NCBI GenBank assembly: GCA_016710765.1
Contig: JADJUJ010000007.1
Coordinates: 62,001 to 126,000, forward strand
Direction: 5' to 3'
Origin: Lewinellaceae bacterium
GTDB taxonomy: Bacteria; Bacteroidota; Bacteroidia; Chitinophagales; Saprospiraceae
DNA: 64,000 nucleotides
In this document: one piece after another, positions 9,214-19,997 of the stretch
Layout: each line of letters begins with the position of its first letter
Position numbering within the stretch: position 1 is the first letter of the stretch
The notes under the pieces: generated by a model
Told to the model about the DNA's origin: nothing
Database searches by the model: none
Seen by the model: the letters and a program-made list of their open reading frames with translations, nothing else
Position numbers and translations under genes: made by a program

Positions 9214-12200
9214 CTACTTTACGCCAAATACCTGCAAGGGTCCGCTGTTGTTGGCCACCACCACTAAACGGCCATTTTTACTGTGCAACAGGGCCAGGTC
9301 GCGGGCTTCCAGGTTTGCCCAAAATCCTGATTTTAGGTTAGGCACCCAGGCAAAGCCACCTTTGCCATCACCCAACAGCAGTACCCCAGTGCCGGCATCG
9401 CAGTGCCCGGTTTCTACGTCGAATCCATATTTGTTGCCGGCCAGCAGGAGGTCGGTTTTGCCGTCGCCATTAAAATCGTTGGCCAGGATACCAAAAATAG
9501 GAGAGGCCTGAACCTGGCTGGGCAGGCTGTGCCGAATGAATTTACCGCCTTTGTTTTCCCACCAGCAGGTCTCCAGGTCGTATGCGGCCAGTTGTAAGGA
9601 AGCTTTCAGGTCCTTTTCAGGGAATACGTCTTCGATGGCGGCTTGTGCGTAATCCTTGGCGTATAGGAACCGCTTTTTCAGGCCGGGCATTTGTTTGGTC
9701 ATGATGCTTTTGGAAAACAAGGGGTAATCTTTGCCATCAAAGTTGCGGGTGACGACAGGATCCAGGGTGCCATTGTGGTCAAAATCGGCAGCGAAGCAAC
9801 GCATCGGGGCTTCCTGTGAGGCGCGGAAGCGGACGTTGAGGCCCATATTCCCGGTAATCAGGTCGAGATCACCATCACCGTCGAGGTCGGCAGTTGCGAG
9901 CCGGTTCCACAGGCCGTTTGTGCGGTCCATTCCGAATTTGGCGGTGGCATTGACTAGTTTTCCGCCCTGAAACTCAAAGACACTGATGGGCATCCATTCT
10001 CCGGTGACCAACATTTCAGGCTTTTTATCTCCATTGATATCGGCCCATTGAAGGTCAGTAACCATACCGCATTTTTCAAAATCACCGGCTATTTGTGCCG
10101 TGACGTCGCTCAGTTTGTTACGGTCATTGCGCAAAACGAGGCTGCGTGGCGTAAGCGGCCATTTGTCGGGAACGATGCGGCCGCCGATGAACAGGTCGTC
10201 GTCGCCATCCAGGTCGTAATCAAAAGCCGTTACGCGAAAACCGATATCGGTAATGGCAGGCAGGTATTCCTTGGAAATCAAGACGAAGTTGCCTTTTCCA
10301 TCGGAGTTGAGGTAGATGCGCGCCTGGAAAGCCTGGCCGCGTCCTGCCGGATTGCACTCGTAACCACCGCCCACGACAAAGAGGTCGAGGTCGCCGTCGC
10401 CTTCAAAGTCGAAAAATACAGCGCCATGGTCTTCATAGATGCTAGACAATTGGAAACTTGGTATTCCTGTGGCGGTAAACCGGCCGTCGGGGGTTTGAAT
10501 GTACAGGGCGGCTGGTGCGTTAAAGCCGTTGCCCACAAAAAAATCATCGAGGCCATCGCCGTTGACATCGGCATTGGCCAGCGCAGGGCCCAGTTCAGAT
10601 TCCTTCCAGGGCATGAGCGGGAACGACTCAAAATCGATGAAGCTGTTTTCTTTGTGTTCGAATTTCAAATTACTGCTTGCGGTCAGATCTCTAAACAGGG
10701 TAGGTTCTGAAGATTGGGGAACCAAACTGGCCACACGCCCTGCTGCATCCTTGTACTTCAGTTGCAGGCGTTGGTTGGCAGTTACGTTGGTGAGCGTTTG
10801 GGTTTTGCCGTCGGGCCAGCGCACGCTGAGTTTGTCGATATTACTGGTTTTTCCCAATCCAAAATGGATCAAATGCTCAACAGATGAAAAGATGCCATGC
10901 GTAGGGTTGAGTTCTGCGAACTGAATTTGCCCATTGTATTCGATCAGCACCGATGCGCCCACTGCCCTGGGGTTTGCCCTGCGCCCTCCAGTTTGCACTG
11001 CAGGAAGTTACCGGCCGACTGCTCGGTACTCAGGTTTTTATAAATCATGGCCGGATCTTCCAGGTTGTTCACGATCATTTCCAGGTCGCCATCGTTGTCG
11101 AGGTCGGCCCAGGCGGCACCGCAGGACCAGGTGCCTTTCATGGTCATCCAGTCGCCGCTGACGTTTTTGAAACGGAGGTTGCCCTGATTTTCGTAAATAT
11201 AATTTCTGATTTTATGCTCAGGTACCATCTCCAGCGCCTCCGTCACCGATTTTTTCCCAGTTTGAATGAGTGAAACCATAGAGTCCATCCTAAATTCAAA
11301 AAAGTCTAGGTTGGTAATTTCCCTGCGATAGCCATTGGTGATGTGTAAATCACGCAGCCCATCGTTGTTGAGGTCAGCCATAAGGCCACTCCATGACCAG
11401 TCGGTCTGGTACACATTTGCCATGCAGGCAATTTCGCTAAAAGTGCCATTGCCATTGTTGTGCTGTAATACGTTGTGCGCAACGGGTTCGAAATAGCCAT
11501 TTTGAACGAGGGAAAGGTAGTGTGGGATATCGATCGGGCTTTGTATGGTTTTTTGGCGGTAGTTGTTCTCCGGAAACATGTCGACCGCTAAAATATCCAC
11601 CCTTCCATCGTTGTCGAAATCGGTGATATCGGTACCCATCGTGTTCATGGACGTATGGCGAAAATAGGCAGCGAGTTGGTTGGAGAAGGTGCCGTTTTTG
11701 TTGTTGATGTAAAGGTTGTCGGGGTGGATAAAGTCATTGCCAACATACACATCCGGGTAGCCATCGCCATTAAAGTCTGCAACAGAAACGCTGAGTCCGT
11801 AGGAAAAATTCCAGATCCCTGCTTGCTTGGATACATCTGCAAAATGGCCGTTATCGTTTCTGTAAAACCGGTCGGTGTCCCAGGGCTTCTTGGGTTCAAT
11901 ATTTGGTTTTAGCACACCGTTCTTATCCGGGGCAACATCAACTTTGGTGGCAAATTTTACGTCTGTGGGATAATTCAGCAGGTATAGATCCAGGTCGCCA
12001 TCGAGGTCGTAATCGAAGAAGTTGGCGCCGGTGCTGGCACTAATGTCGTCGATGCCGTAGTCTTTTGCCTTTTCAGAAAAAGTGAGGTTTCCGTTGTTGA
12101 TGTACAGTTGGTTGCGCCGGGTGTCAATGGGTTCCGGGCCGCCATGGCACACGTAAAAGTCCAGATAACCATCTGCGTTGATGTCGACGGCCGTCACGGC

Positions 12201-12633
12201 TGTTTCAAAGCCGGTGGCGGAGTTCATTCCCGCCGCATCCGTGATGTCTTTAAATTTGAGGTTGCCCTGGTTTAGGTACAATTTATTGCTGCCGTTGGCA
12301 CAGATGAAGTAGATGTCTTCCAGGCCGTCGTTGTTGATGTCGGCTACTGCTACGCCACCCCCGTTGTAGATATTGATGTTGTTGGTGATGTTGTTTTCCG
12401 GGGTTTCTACCACCCGGTTTTCAAAATTAATCCCGGTATATTCTGGGGTAAGTAACTCGAGTTTGGGATTGGAGGCGGTCAGCGTTGTTTCCGACTCCCT
12501 GGAGCCAATTACTGCATGGTCATCATTTTGCAGGAATTTCCCAAAATATGGCGACAACGGAAAAGAATAAAAAGCGACGGTAGGGTAGTGGGTAGTCCAT
12601 AGAAGCAGGGATAGAATAAAATTTTGGAAACAT
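9214..12633 (-). CDS. FG-GAP/VCBS repeat protein with ASPIC/UnbV domain (CRTAC1 family), frame broken
   Basis: Two overlapping minus-strand frames (10944-12656 and 9214-10998) are halves of one protein of about 1,140 residues. They join if one T is restored in the TTT run at 10973-10975 (plus strand), giving GAGQNPRAVGASVLIEY. Many calcium-binding FG-GAP motifs are visible (DINNDGLEDIYF, DYDLDGDLDLY, DVNGDGLDDFF). The central ASPIC/UnbV domain is VGASVLIEYNG...IHFGLG...VRWPDG. Such proteins are secreted or surface beta-propellers, and their role is unknown. The start is uncertain. A TTG at 12656 is in frame but sits at the predicted transcription start. ATG 12633 is better placed and encodes a plausible hydrophobic signal (RRFLFFSVVAIF) if one extra base is assumed at 12543-12546. 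Confidence 0.75.
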
Positions 12634-12661
12634 TGTTGAGCTGGGATCGACAACAATTACA

Positions 12662-12669
12662 CAAATCTA
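12662..12669 (-). promoter_or_regulatory. -7 box for the FG-GAP gene
   Basis: On the minus strand this reads TAGATTTG, an exact TAnnTTTG match. Transcription would start near 12655, just after the in-frame TTG and before ATG 12633, which argues for the latter as the start. Confidence 0.4.
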
Positions 12670-12698
12670 AGCCTGAAAAGCGCATTCAGGGCAAATTT

Positions 12699-15065
12699 CT
12701 ACACTTTTTCAATAAAATACATGTCTACCAAGCCTTTGTTGTGCACTTCCTTCTTGCCACGGTAGTTGCAAACAAACTGGTCTTTTACGGCCTCGTAGGT
12801 GGCGCCAGAAATGTTGATTCTGCCGGCTTCGCCGAGTTCTTCCATGCGGGCGGCGAGGTTCACGGCATCACCCCAGATATCGTAGGCGAATTTGTTTTTG
12901 CCCACAACTCCCGCGATAACCGGGCCGGTGTGGATGCCAATCCGCATTTCCCGAAACACAGCGGCGGGTCTGCGTTGATTGCGCTCGCGCAGCCAGCGCA
13001 TCATTTCGAGGGCCGCCATGACGGCATCCTGGGGGTGGGTGCTGTTGGCCACCGGCAGGCCACCAGCGCACATGTAGGCATCTCCGATGGTCTTGATTTT
13101 TTCCAGGCCATGTTTTTCACACACCTCATCGAATGCCAGAAAACACTCATCGAGTTCGTCAATGAGTTGTTCCGGCGTCAATTGCTCGGTGAGCAGTGTG
13201 AAGTTTTGAAAATCGGTGAACAGCACGGTAGCCGATTCGTAAAATTTGGGGTCGGCGTGCCCCCGGCTTCGGAGCTCATGCGCGATTTCTTCGGGAAGAA
13301 TATTGAGCAGCAGTCGGTCGCTTTTCCCGCGTTCTATTTCAATGAGTGCTTTTTGTGCTTCAATTTCGCGGTTCTGTGCAGCCAGTCGCAGCCCGGTGCG
13401 GCGGGCCAGTAGCCAGCCGATACCCAACAGGCCGAGAATGATAAGGCCAAGCGCTCCTAGTCCGTAAGCAAATCGCTTAAAAGATTCTTGTTGCTCGAGT
13501 TGGAGGTCGGCGAGTTTCTTGTCGCGGGTGAGCAGCGCAATTTGCTGTGCCCTGCTGGTGCTGTCGGCAAGTCGCTTGGAGCGGTCTATCTCTTCCTGTC
13601 GTTGCAGCGTTTCAATCAGGTTGTTTTGTTTTTCAACAGATAGGGCCTGTGAGGCAATTCGAAGATCCTGGCTTGCCCGGAGCGCCTGCAAAGCGAGCTC
13701 GCGTTTTTTGGCGTCATCCACTTCACGTTGTTTCAGTGCCAGTTCTTCGGCGCGGTCCTTATCCTGTACCAGGTTAATGTTGAGCAATTTGAGGCGCTCC
13801 TCTTCGAATTGAGCGTTTTGCAATTCCAGATCTTTGATGCTTTGCCGGGTGAGGAGGTAGCGGATCTGACCTTCTGCGGTGGCGAGCATGGTGCGTTGCT
13901 GGTCGAGGTGTTGCCTTCGGGTGCGCTCTTCAAACCGAATGGAATCGAGTAGTGTCAGGTATTTTTGGTAGTATTCGTAGGCTTTTTCGAAATCGTACAA
14001 TTCATGGTAGAGGTCGGCCTCGGTCCGGTAGGTACTGGCCAGGACATCGCGTTGTTTGGTGTCTTCAGCATACCGGATGGCGAGGTTATTGTGGTTCAGG
14101 GCATTGTAAAAATCGCTGGTGTTCATGTAAACCCCAGCAATCAGGTGTTCCAGGGATGCCAGCGATTTTTTATCGCGCTGGCCGATAAGGATGTCTCTGG
14201 AGCGCAACAGGTAGCGCTGGGCTTCGTCATCTTTTCCGGTGTTGTGGAGTGCCACGCCCAGGTTGGCATACAGGATTTCGGGGTCTTCACATTTTACAAA
14301 CTGGCATTGAAGCTCTGCTTTTCTGAAATAAACCAGCGCACTCTTGTAGTCGAGCAAGGCTGCATACTGCTTGCCCATGTTGTTGTACAGGGTGGCCTTT
14401 TCGGCGGGGGTGCCGAGCCGCTCAATAATGTCCTCAATAGCCAGGTAATAATAGAGTCCTTTGGGCTCGTTGCCGTTTTCGTTGTAAGCGTTGGCCAGTT
14501 TTTGATAGATCTGAACCAGCAAGGGGTAGTTGCCCTCTCGTTTGTATTTGATGATCAGTTCTTTGTAAAAGTACTCAGCGCTGTCGAAGCGCATGTCGAG
14601 CAGACTGGCATCCGCTGCTTTTTCCATCACCCCGTAATTGCGAGGCTCCTGCAGCAGCACTTTGCTGTAGTATTGCCGGGCGGTGCCGTTTAGCTTTTCT
14701 TTGAAAAAAAGATCGCCAAGTGCTTCGTTGGCTCTGCACAGGGCTGTTTTGTTGCCTGTAGATTGTGCCTTGCTTTCAGCCTCCAAATAATGCTGGAGTG
14801 CCTCTTCGGTATTGCCCATGTCCAACATTACACGCCCAAGCATCATGGATCCTCGGATGATCCCGCCGTCGTACCGCAAGCTTCGGGCAATGGTCAGGCC
14901 CTGACCCAAAAAATCGGCTTTTTGTGCCAGGCTTTCGGCTTTTTCCGCTTTGTACAACAGGTCTTCTACCAGCACCGTAGAATTTTCTATTTCTTCGGCA
15001 CTTTGACCAAAGGAGGCGATGGCTGGTACAAGCAGCAATAATATGACACAGATGCGGGTAATCAC
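12699..15065 (-). CDS. TPR sensor protein with C-terminal class III adenylate cyclase domain
   Basis: 788 residues: signal peptide (ITRICVILLLLVPAIASFGQ), several tetratricopeptide repeats to about residue 380, a long Lys/Glu/Gln-rich coiled coil, one membrane span near residues 530-554 (GLGALGLIILGLLGIGWLL) and a class III cyclase domain from about 590 to the end. Catalytic features are present: metal Asp in LFTDFQNFT and IGDAYM, and Lys and Asp in LEKIKTIGDAYM and YDIWGDAVNLAARM. The Lys and Asp are the residues expected for ATP rather than GTP, so the product is probably cAMP. The TPR part should be periplasmic and the cyclase cytoplasmic. It is 42 bp upstream of the FG-GAP gene on the same strand. 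The signal sensed is unknown. Confidence 0.88.
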   Translation of the reverse strand: MITRICVILLLLVPAIASFGQSAEEIENSTVLVEDLLYKAEKAESLAQKADFLGQGLTIARSLRYDGGIIRGSMMLGRVMLDMGNTEEALQHYLEAESKAQSTGNKTALCRANEALGDLFFKEKLNGTARQYYSKVLLQEPRNYGVMEKAADASLLDMRFDSAEYFYKELIIKYKREGNYPLLVQIYQKLANAYNENGNEPKGLYYYLAIEDIIERLGTPAEKATLYNNMGKQYAALLDYKSALVYFRKAELQCQFVKCEDPEILYANLGVALHNTGKDDEAQRYLLRSRDILIGQRDKKSLASLEHLIAGVYMNTSDFYNALNHNNLAIRYAEDTKQRDVLASTYRTEADLYHELYDFEKAYEYYQKYLTLLDSIRFEERTRRQHLDQQRTMLATAEGQIRYLLTRQSIKDLELQNAQFEEERLKLLNINLVQDKDRAEELALKQREVDDAKKRELALQALRASQDLRIASQALSVEKQNNLIETLQRQEEIDRSKRLADSTSRAQQIALLTRDKKLADLQLEQQESFKRFAYGLGALGLIILGLLGIGWLLARRTGLRLAAQNREIEAQKALIEIERGKSDRLLLNILPEEIAHELRSRGHADPKFYESATVLFTDFQNFTLLTEQLTPEQLIDELDECFLAFDEVCEKHGLEKIKTIGDAYMCAGGLPVANSTHPQDAVMAALEMMRWLRERNQRRPAAVFREMRIGIHTGPVIAGVVGKNKFAYDIWGDAVNLAARMEELGEAGRINISGATYEAVKDQFVCNYRGKKEVHNKGLVDMYFIEKV

Positions 15066-15094
15066 TCGGGTGAAAATAGGCGTTATTTGTGGAA

Positions 15095-18073
15095 CTATTC
15101 TATTCGAATTTCATCAATAAATACCCAGCAGGCATTGCCGGCCCCTTTATGGCCTGCCGGGCATACGCCCAAAGACGCCCCTATTACCCGCACATACCGT
15201 CCCTGCGCCCCTGCCGGTGCCAGATTGAAGTGCTGTTGCAGGGTACCCTTCTCGCTGGTCGGTACGGTGCTTGCCACTTCACCAATGGGGGTAAAATGCT
15301 CGCCATCTTCCGAAATTTCGCAACGCATGCTGCCGGGAAAAAATATCCAGGAATTCTCGTCCTGCAAAAAATTAGCGTCTATGGAACGGATGGGCTTGCT
15401 GCTGCCCAGGTCTATGACCACATCAACATCAACGCCTTCGTACCCTTGCCAGCCACCAGATCTGAAGTCGGCGCCGCCATCCAGCAAGTCGATCAGGCCG
15501 TTGTCGCCCCGACCGGTATACTGGTTGTTGTACCGGGTATTGTAGCGCAGGATTTTTAAGTCGGAGCGCATTTTACTGAACACCGCAGATTCTGTCAGAC
15601 TGCGTTGGTTGTCCCTTTGTGCGTAGCAGTACAAGCGCGTACTGGTATCAATGGTGAAGGGGCCCTCGTACTTTTTAAATTCGGCTGCAGCAGGTATATC
15701 CAGGTTATCAGTTCCAACCTGGGTATGGTAATAAATCGCAGCGGTATTGTCGAGGCAACCCAGTTTTATTTCCTGGTGGTCATCAAAAACACGTTTGCCT
15801 CTGGCTACAAAAGGCACGGGTACAATCGGGCGCTCGCGGATGGCCGATACGGGCCTGGCAATCACCTCGGTGCACCATTGGGTGGGTTTGCTCGACATTT
15901 CCAGTGCCAGCTCACCACCGGCCAAAATTTCCTCGTGGGTAATCCAGCTCCTGTTCAACAAAATGCCGTTCAGGGTGGCTTTGGCAATGTACTTGTATCT
16001 TGACGAAACGCCAGGGGCTATGATGGTGAAGGTTTTGCCATTGTCGAGGTTGAGGCTCATTTCTTCAAACCACGGAGTGCCAATTTGATACTGCCCACCA
16101 ACCGGCACGGCGGGGTAAAGCCCCATGCCCGACCATACCAGCCAGGCCGACATCTGGCCACAATCTTCATTTCCACTCAGCCCGTCGGGCTTGTCGGAAT
16201 ACATGTCGTCCATAATTTGGCGCACCCTTTCCTGGGTTTTCCAGGGCTGGCCCACGAAGTTGTACAGGTAGGCCATATGGTGACTGGGCTCGTTGCCCTG
16301 CACATACTGTCCGATCAATCCGGTGATATCTGCCTGGTTACGGCCCGTGGTGTTTTCATTGGCGGTAAAGAGGGCATCGAGTTGGGCCGCAAAGGCATCG
16401 GACCCGCCCAGCAGGTTCATCATGCCACTGATGTCCTGAACGGCAGCGAAACGGTACTGCCAGGCATTGGCTTCGGTATAGTTGAAATTCACTTCGTAGG
16501 GATCAAAAGGGGTATACCAACTGCCGTTCGTGCGGGCGCGGAAAAACCCGCTGGCAGGATCAAACAGGTTTTTGTACTGCTGCGCGCGCTGTGCAAAACG
16601 CTGGTAGGTGTCGCCCTTGCCCATCGATTGGGCCATAAGGGCGATACACCAATCATCAAAAGTGTACTCCAGGGTTTTGGATACCGATTCTGATTCGCCA
16701 TCGGAATGTATGTACCCCGCTTTGCGGTATTGCTCCAGCCCCAACCTGTCCTGATCTGCACTATGGACCATAGCCTGCAGGGCCAGATCGCCATCGTATC
16801 CCCGGATACCTTTGAGCCAGGCATCGGCCATGACTGGAATGGCGTGGTTGCCGATCATGCAATCGGTTTCATTGCCCCAGAGTTCCCAAATAGGCAAACG
16901 CCCGCCCTGTTCGTACTGTCGTAGAAAGGTTTGTATAAAATCGCGGGTTCTGGCGGGTTGCAACAGGGTATACAAGGGGTTGCAGGCGCGGTAGGTGTCC
17001 CATAGCGAAAAAACAGTATACATCTGATAGCCTTTGGCCTGGTGTACCTCCTTGTCGCGCCCGCGATAGCGGCCGTCAACATCGCTGTAGACATTCGGCG
17101 CAATCATGGTATGGTACAGTGCGGTATAATAGGCACGGAGTTGGGGTGCTTTCCCGGCTTCCACATTTACTTTGGTCAGTTGTTCCAGCCATTTGGCCTG
17201 CGTTTGCTCCTTTACTTTGTTAAAATCAAAATCGTTGCACTCTGCTTCCAGGTTTTTCCTGGCGTTTTCTACGCTAACCGAGGAAATTCCGACGGTTACT
17301 ACCAATGGCGTACCGTCATGGACAAAATCGAGCAAACCTATTATGGCTTTGCTGTTCACTGTACGCTGCGAAATGCGGGGATTAAGCGTCAGGTCGATAA
17401 TTTTTGCACTCGAGATGGGTTTTGAAAAATGCGCTACAAAATACACCTGTTGCTCTTCTGCCCAGCCTTTGGAAACCCGGAGACCTACAATTTCCCGGTC
17501 GTTGGCCTGGGTCATGGTGGATCGGATTACTTCGTCGCGGTGCCTGAGGTCAATCAGCACTTTCTCGGTTTCCACATTCATGGGGTAGGTGTAGCGGTGC
17601 ACCCCTACGCGTTCGGTGGCCGTTAGCTCAGCCTGAATCCGGTATTTATCGAGCAAAACACTGTAGTAACCCGCTTCTGCATGCTCTTCGCTTTTGCGGA
17701 ATGCGCTGGCATAATTTTCCTTCTCCAGCATAGAACGGCCGGTATACGGCATCATCAATACATCACAGTAGTCGGGTACGCCCGTGCCGCTGAGGTGCGT
17801 ATGGCTGAAGCCGTAAATGATGCTGTCGGAATAATGGTAGCCCGAGCAGCCATCCCAATCCATGGTGCCCGGCCGGGTATCCGGGCTGAGCTGCACCATG
17901 CCAAATGGCGCGGTGGCGCCAGGGAAGGTATGGCCGTGCCCGCCGGTGCCGATAAAGGGATCAACAAAAGCCAGAGGGTTGGTGGCCGCTATGGTAGGGG
18001 GTTGGGAAGGGAAAGAGGCTGTGAGTATGCCAGCACCCAGCATCAGGAGCAGCATAAAATGAAGAAGACGCAT
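15095..18073 (-). CDS. Secreted GH92 alpha-1,2-mannosidase with C-terminal F5/8-type domain
   Basis: 992 residues from ATG 18073, where a signal peptide begins (MRLLHFMLLLMLGAGILTAS); an upstream in-frame ATG at 18187 is less likely because it overlaps lptA and precedes no signal. GH92 hallmarks: VDPFIGTGGHGHTFPGATAP with FGMVQLSPD, WELWGNETDCMIGNHA, and SGNEDCGQMSAWLVW. GH92 enzymes are calcium-dependent exo-mannosidases acting on N-glycan-type mannans. After the catalytic part comes a chitobiase-C-like segment (YYHTQVGTD...YCYAQRDNQ) and a discoidin-like carbohydrate-binding domain (about 15100-15520). I see no T9SS tail. A -7 box lies just upstream. Confidence 0.92.
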   Translation of the reverse strand: MRLLHFMLLLMLGAGILTASFPSQPPTIAATNPLAFVDPFIGTGGHGHTFPGATAPFGMVQLSPDTRPGTMDWDGCSGYHYSDSIIYGFSHTHLSGTGVPDYCDVLMMPYTGRSMLEKENYASAFRKSEEHAEAGYYSVLLDKYRIQAELTATERVGVHRYTYPMNVETEKVLIDLRHRDEVIRSTMTQANDREIVGLRVSKGWAEEQQVYFVAHFSKPISSAKIIDLTLNPRISQRTVNSKAIIGLLDFVHDGTPLVVTVGISSVSVENARKNLEAECNDFDFNKVKEQTQAKWLEQLTKVNVEAGKAPQLRAYYTALYHTMIAPNVYSDVDGRYRGRDKEVHQAKGYQMYTVFSLWDTYRACNPLYTLLQPARTRDFIQTFLRQYEQGGRLPIWELWGNETDCMIGNHAIPVMADAWLKGIRGYDGDLALQAMVHSADQDRLGLEQYRKAGYIHSDGESESVSKTLEYTFDDWCIALMAQSMGKGDTYQRFAQRAQQYKNLFDPASGFFRARTNGSWYTPFDPYEVNFNYTEANAWQYRFAAVQDISGMMNLLGGSDAFAAQLDALFTANENTTGRNQADITGLIGQYVQGNEPSHHMAYLYNFVGQPWKTQERVRQIMDDMYSDKPDGLSGNEDCGQMSAWLVWSGMGLYPAVPVGGQYQIGTPWFEEMSLNLDNGKTFTIIAPGVSSRYKYIAKATLNGILLNRSWITHEEILAGGELALEMSSKPTQWCTEVIARPVSAIRERPIVPVPFVARGKRVFDDHQEIKLGCLDNTAAIYYHTQVGTDNLDIPAAAEFKKYEGPFTIDTSTRLYCYAQRDNQRSLTESAVFSKMRSDLKILRYNTRYNNQYTGRGDNGLIDLLDGGADFRSGGWQGYEGVDVDVVIDLGSSKPIRSIDANFLQDENSWIFFPGSMRCEISEDGEHFTPIGEVASTVPTSEKGTLQQHFNLAPAGAQGRYVRVIGASLGVCPAGHKGAGNACWVFIDEIRIE

Positions 18074-18096
18074 GTGCCAAAGCTTTTGATTGGGAT

Positions 18097-18104
18097 CAAA
18101 GATA
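18097..18104 (-). promoter_or_regulatory. -7 box for the GH92 gene
   Basis: TATCTTTG on the minus strand, in the 43-bp gap between the lptA stop and the GH92 ATG at 18073. The position supports 18073 as the start and separate transcription of the GH92 gene. Confidence 0.45.
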
Positions 18105-18116
18105 AGGCGCTGGTGT

Positions 18117-19961
18117 TTATTTTGTCTTTTGCACGAGGATATCCGACAGCCGCATGGGCCGGCGTGCGCTTTCCCAGAAGAAACCATCGAGTTTCCGACC
18201 GCCTTTATCCAGTTTTTTCATTGGGGTAAATTTGCCCTTGGGCTGTTCATAAAACCGAATGTCCTCAACTTTATTGTCGCCAAAAAACAGGCGCATTTCG
18301 GAGCACTCCGACTCGTTGAGCCCAATGTAGGCCCTTTTGTCGTCGAGAGCATAATACAAGGCCTGGGCATTGCCTTCCACCAGCATTTCCCGCAGTTCGT
18401 TTTCTTTGAAATAGGCGGTGGTATTACGGCCCTTGATCTGGTTGTAGTACTGGTCGTCTTCGGAGTTGATCACCAGGGCATTTTTGCGCAGCCAAATTTT
18501 GTCCACCTTTTTATCCCGGAGCGCCAGCAGGATGGTGTCGGCAGAAAACTGAGAGGTGTCCGACCAAATAATGGGCAGTTGATTGATTTGATAAAACCAG
18601 AAAATGCTGTCTACCGTGGAAAAGGCAAGCGAATCACAAACGGCCTGTAAGTTGCTTTTAAAAATACGCACATCGCGGTAGGCCAGCAACAACCGGTCGT
18701 TGTTGATGGTATCGATTTTATAGGATGTGAGGGTATCGGCGCTCATGAAAAGCGTATCGTTTTCGATAAGGGTTTTGAGCAAGGGCCGGCCACTTTCTGC
18801 TGCCTCGCCAAAGCCGCCAAAGGCATTGATGAAATCGCTTTGCTTGTTGTAGTCCATTCTCCAGGCCAGGATACTGAAATCACTGGAGGTGTCGCGCCAC
18901 AAAACGCTGCCCAGGGCTACGCCATTGCCCAGTTGATCGTTGAAATCGAGTGAGTCGGCCTCGATGATGTTTGGCGGGTCGCTGACCGAGCCACGGCCGA
19001 GGAGTTGAAAGCGCTTCTCCTTGCTGTCGTACCGGATTTTTGTGCCATTGACCTCCTGTGTGCTGTCGCGGTAATAAGCATCGCCGGACAGCAGCAGCAC
19101 CTCTGTTTCTGAATTGTAGCGGATCACATTGGCTTTGGACAACCGTTGTTTTGCCGGTTCTTCGATGTAGGCATCGCCATCCAGGATGTACTCCTTGGTG
19201 GCGCCTAAATAGCGCATTTTTTGTGCCTTGCCGCGTTGTCCTTCTTTTTCATATTGCGGATTGACGTCAAATTCGGCAAAGTCGTTTTCGAGGTCGTAGA
19301 ACCCACCCTCACAGTAAATTTTCGCCCCGCGCTGGCTGATCAGGGTAGGGGCCAGGAATCGTGCTGTTTTGGTTTCCGTATTGAAGCCCATGGTATCGGT
19401 ACGGACGGTGAAGTCGGGGTCGGTAATGAGAACATCGCCCTTGAAAAAGATCTCTTTTTGATCTACATAATAATAACCATGCTGGCTGCTCAGCTGGCTG
19501 CTGCCGTTGTTGAGCCGGGCGCTGGTATGGTAAGAGGCTATTTTAGGCACAAGGTCATAGTGCAATTGCCGGGTAAACAACTCTTGTTCGCGGTTTACCA
19601 GCACAACATCACCGAACAAATCGGCATTCCGGAGGTCGCCATAATACAGGGCTGAATCGGCATATATCCTCACACTGTCGCCCTGGATGATGAGTACGTT
19701 TCCACGAAGCCTGGCATCATTTTCATCAATGATGGCGGTATCGCAAAAGATTACGGTGTTTTCCTGGCGCAGGCGGACCGAACCACTCAGTTTGCGCAGT
19801 TCCCGGCCACCTTTCAGAAAGGCTTCGCCCGTTTCCGAACTTTCGATGCGAAGTTTGCCCAGGGTATCAGCCGCTACCGTTCCGCGTACCTGCGCTGATG
19901 CTACCCCTGTGGCTGCCATAAGCGCCACCGTCAATACAATTGATAATAAACGTTTTCCCAT
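18117..19961 (-). CDS. lptA: OstA-like LPS transport protein (LptA family, Bacteroidota type)
   Basis: 614 residues from ATG 19961 (MGKRLLSIVLTVALMAATGVASAQ signal region); an in-frame ATG at 19994 adds 11 unlikely residues. The body consists of the beta-strand ladder typical of the OstA/LptA fold, with recurring phrases such as NTVIFCDTAIIDENDARLRG, VRIYADSALYYGD and RFLAPTLISQRGAKIYCEGG. In the known LPS export pathway LptA bridges the periplasm from LptC to LptD. The Bacteroidota version is several times longer than E. coli LptA (185 residues), as here. The C-terminal part (NDRLLLAYRDVRIF onward) repeats the same fold. lptC is about 6 kb away at 26267. Lpt partners are not adjacent. Confidence 0.82.
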   Translation of the reverse strand: MGKRLLSIVLTVALMAATGVASAQVRGTVAADTLGKLRIESSETGEAFLKGGRELRKLSGSVRLRQENTVIFCDTAIIDENDARLRGNVLIIQGDSVRIYADSALYYGDLRNADLFGDVVLVNREQELFTRQLHYDLVPKIASYHTSARLNNGSSQLSSQHGYYYVDQKEIFFKGDVLITDPDFTVRTDTMGFNTETKTARFLAPTLISQRGAKIYCEGGFYDLENDFAEFDVNPQYEKEGQRGKAQKMRYLGATKEYILDGDAYIEEPAKQRLSKANVIRYNSETEVLLLSGDAYYRDSTQEVNGTKIRYDSKEKRFQLLGRGSVSDPPNIIEADSLDFNDQLGNGVALGSVLWRDTSSDFSILAWRMDYNKQSDFINAFGGFGEAAESGRPLLKTLIENDTLFMSADTLTSYKIDTINNDRLLLAYRDVRIFKSNLQAVCDSLAFSTVDSIFWFYQINQLPIIWSDTSQFSADTILLALRDKKVDKIWLRKNALVINSEDDQYYNQIKGRNTTAYFKENELREMLVEGNAQALYYALDDKRAYIGLNESECSEMRLFFGDNKVEDIRFYEQPKGKFTPMKKLDKGGRKLDGFFWESARRPMRLSDILVQKTK

Positions 19962-19976
19962 AAGTGAATTGCGCCG

Positions 19977-19984
19977 CAAACATA
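19977..19984 (-). promoter_or_regulatory. Possible -7 box for lptA
   Basis: TATGTTTG on the minus strand, 16 bp before the lptA ATG, between lptA and the antiporter gene. Matches TAnnTTTG, but no -33 box is seen. Confidence 0.35.
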
Positions 19985-19997
19985 CGCAAAGCATTAT

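Noticed and set aside
10048..10710. 220-codon plus-strand frame antisense to the FG-GAP gene
   Set aside because: The minus-strand frame carries clear FG-GAP motifs with expected spacing; the plus-strand frame has no recognisable content.
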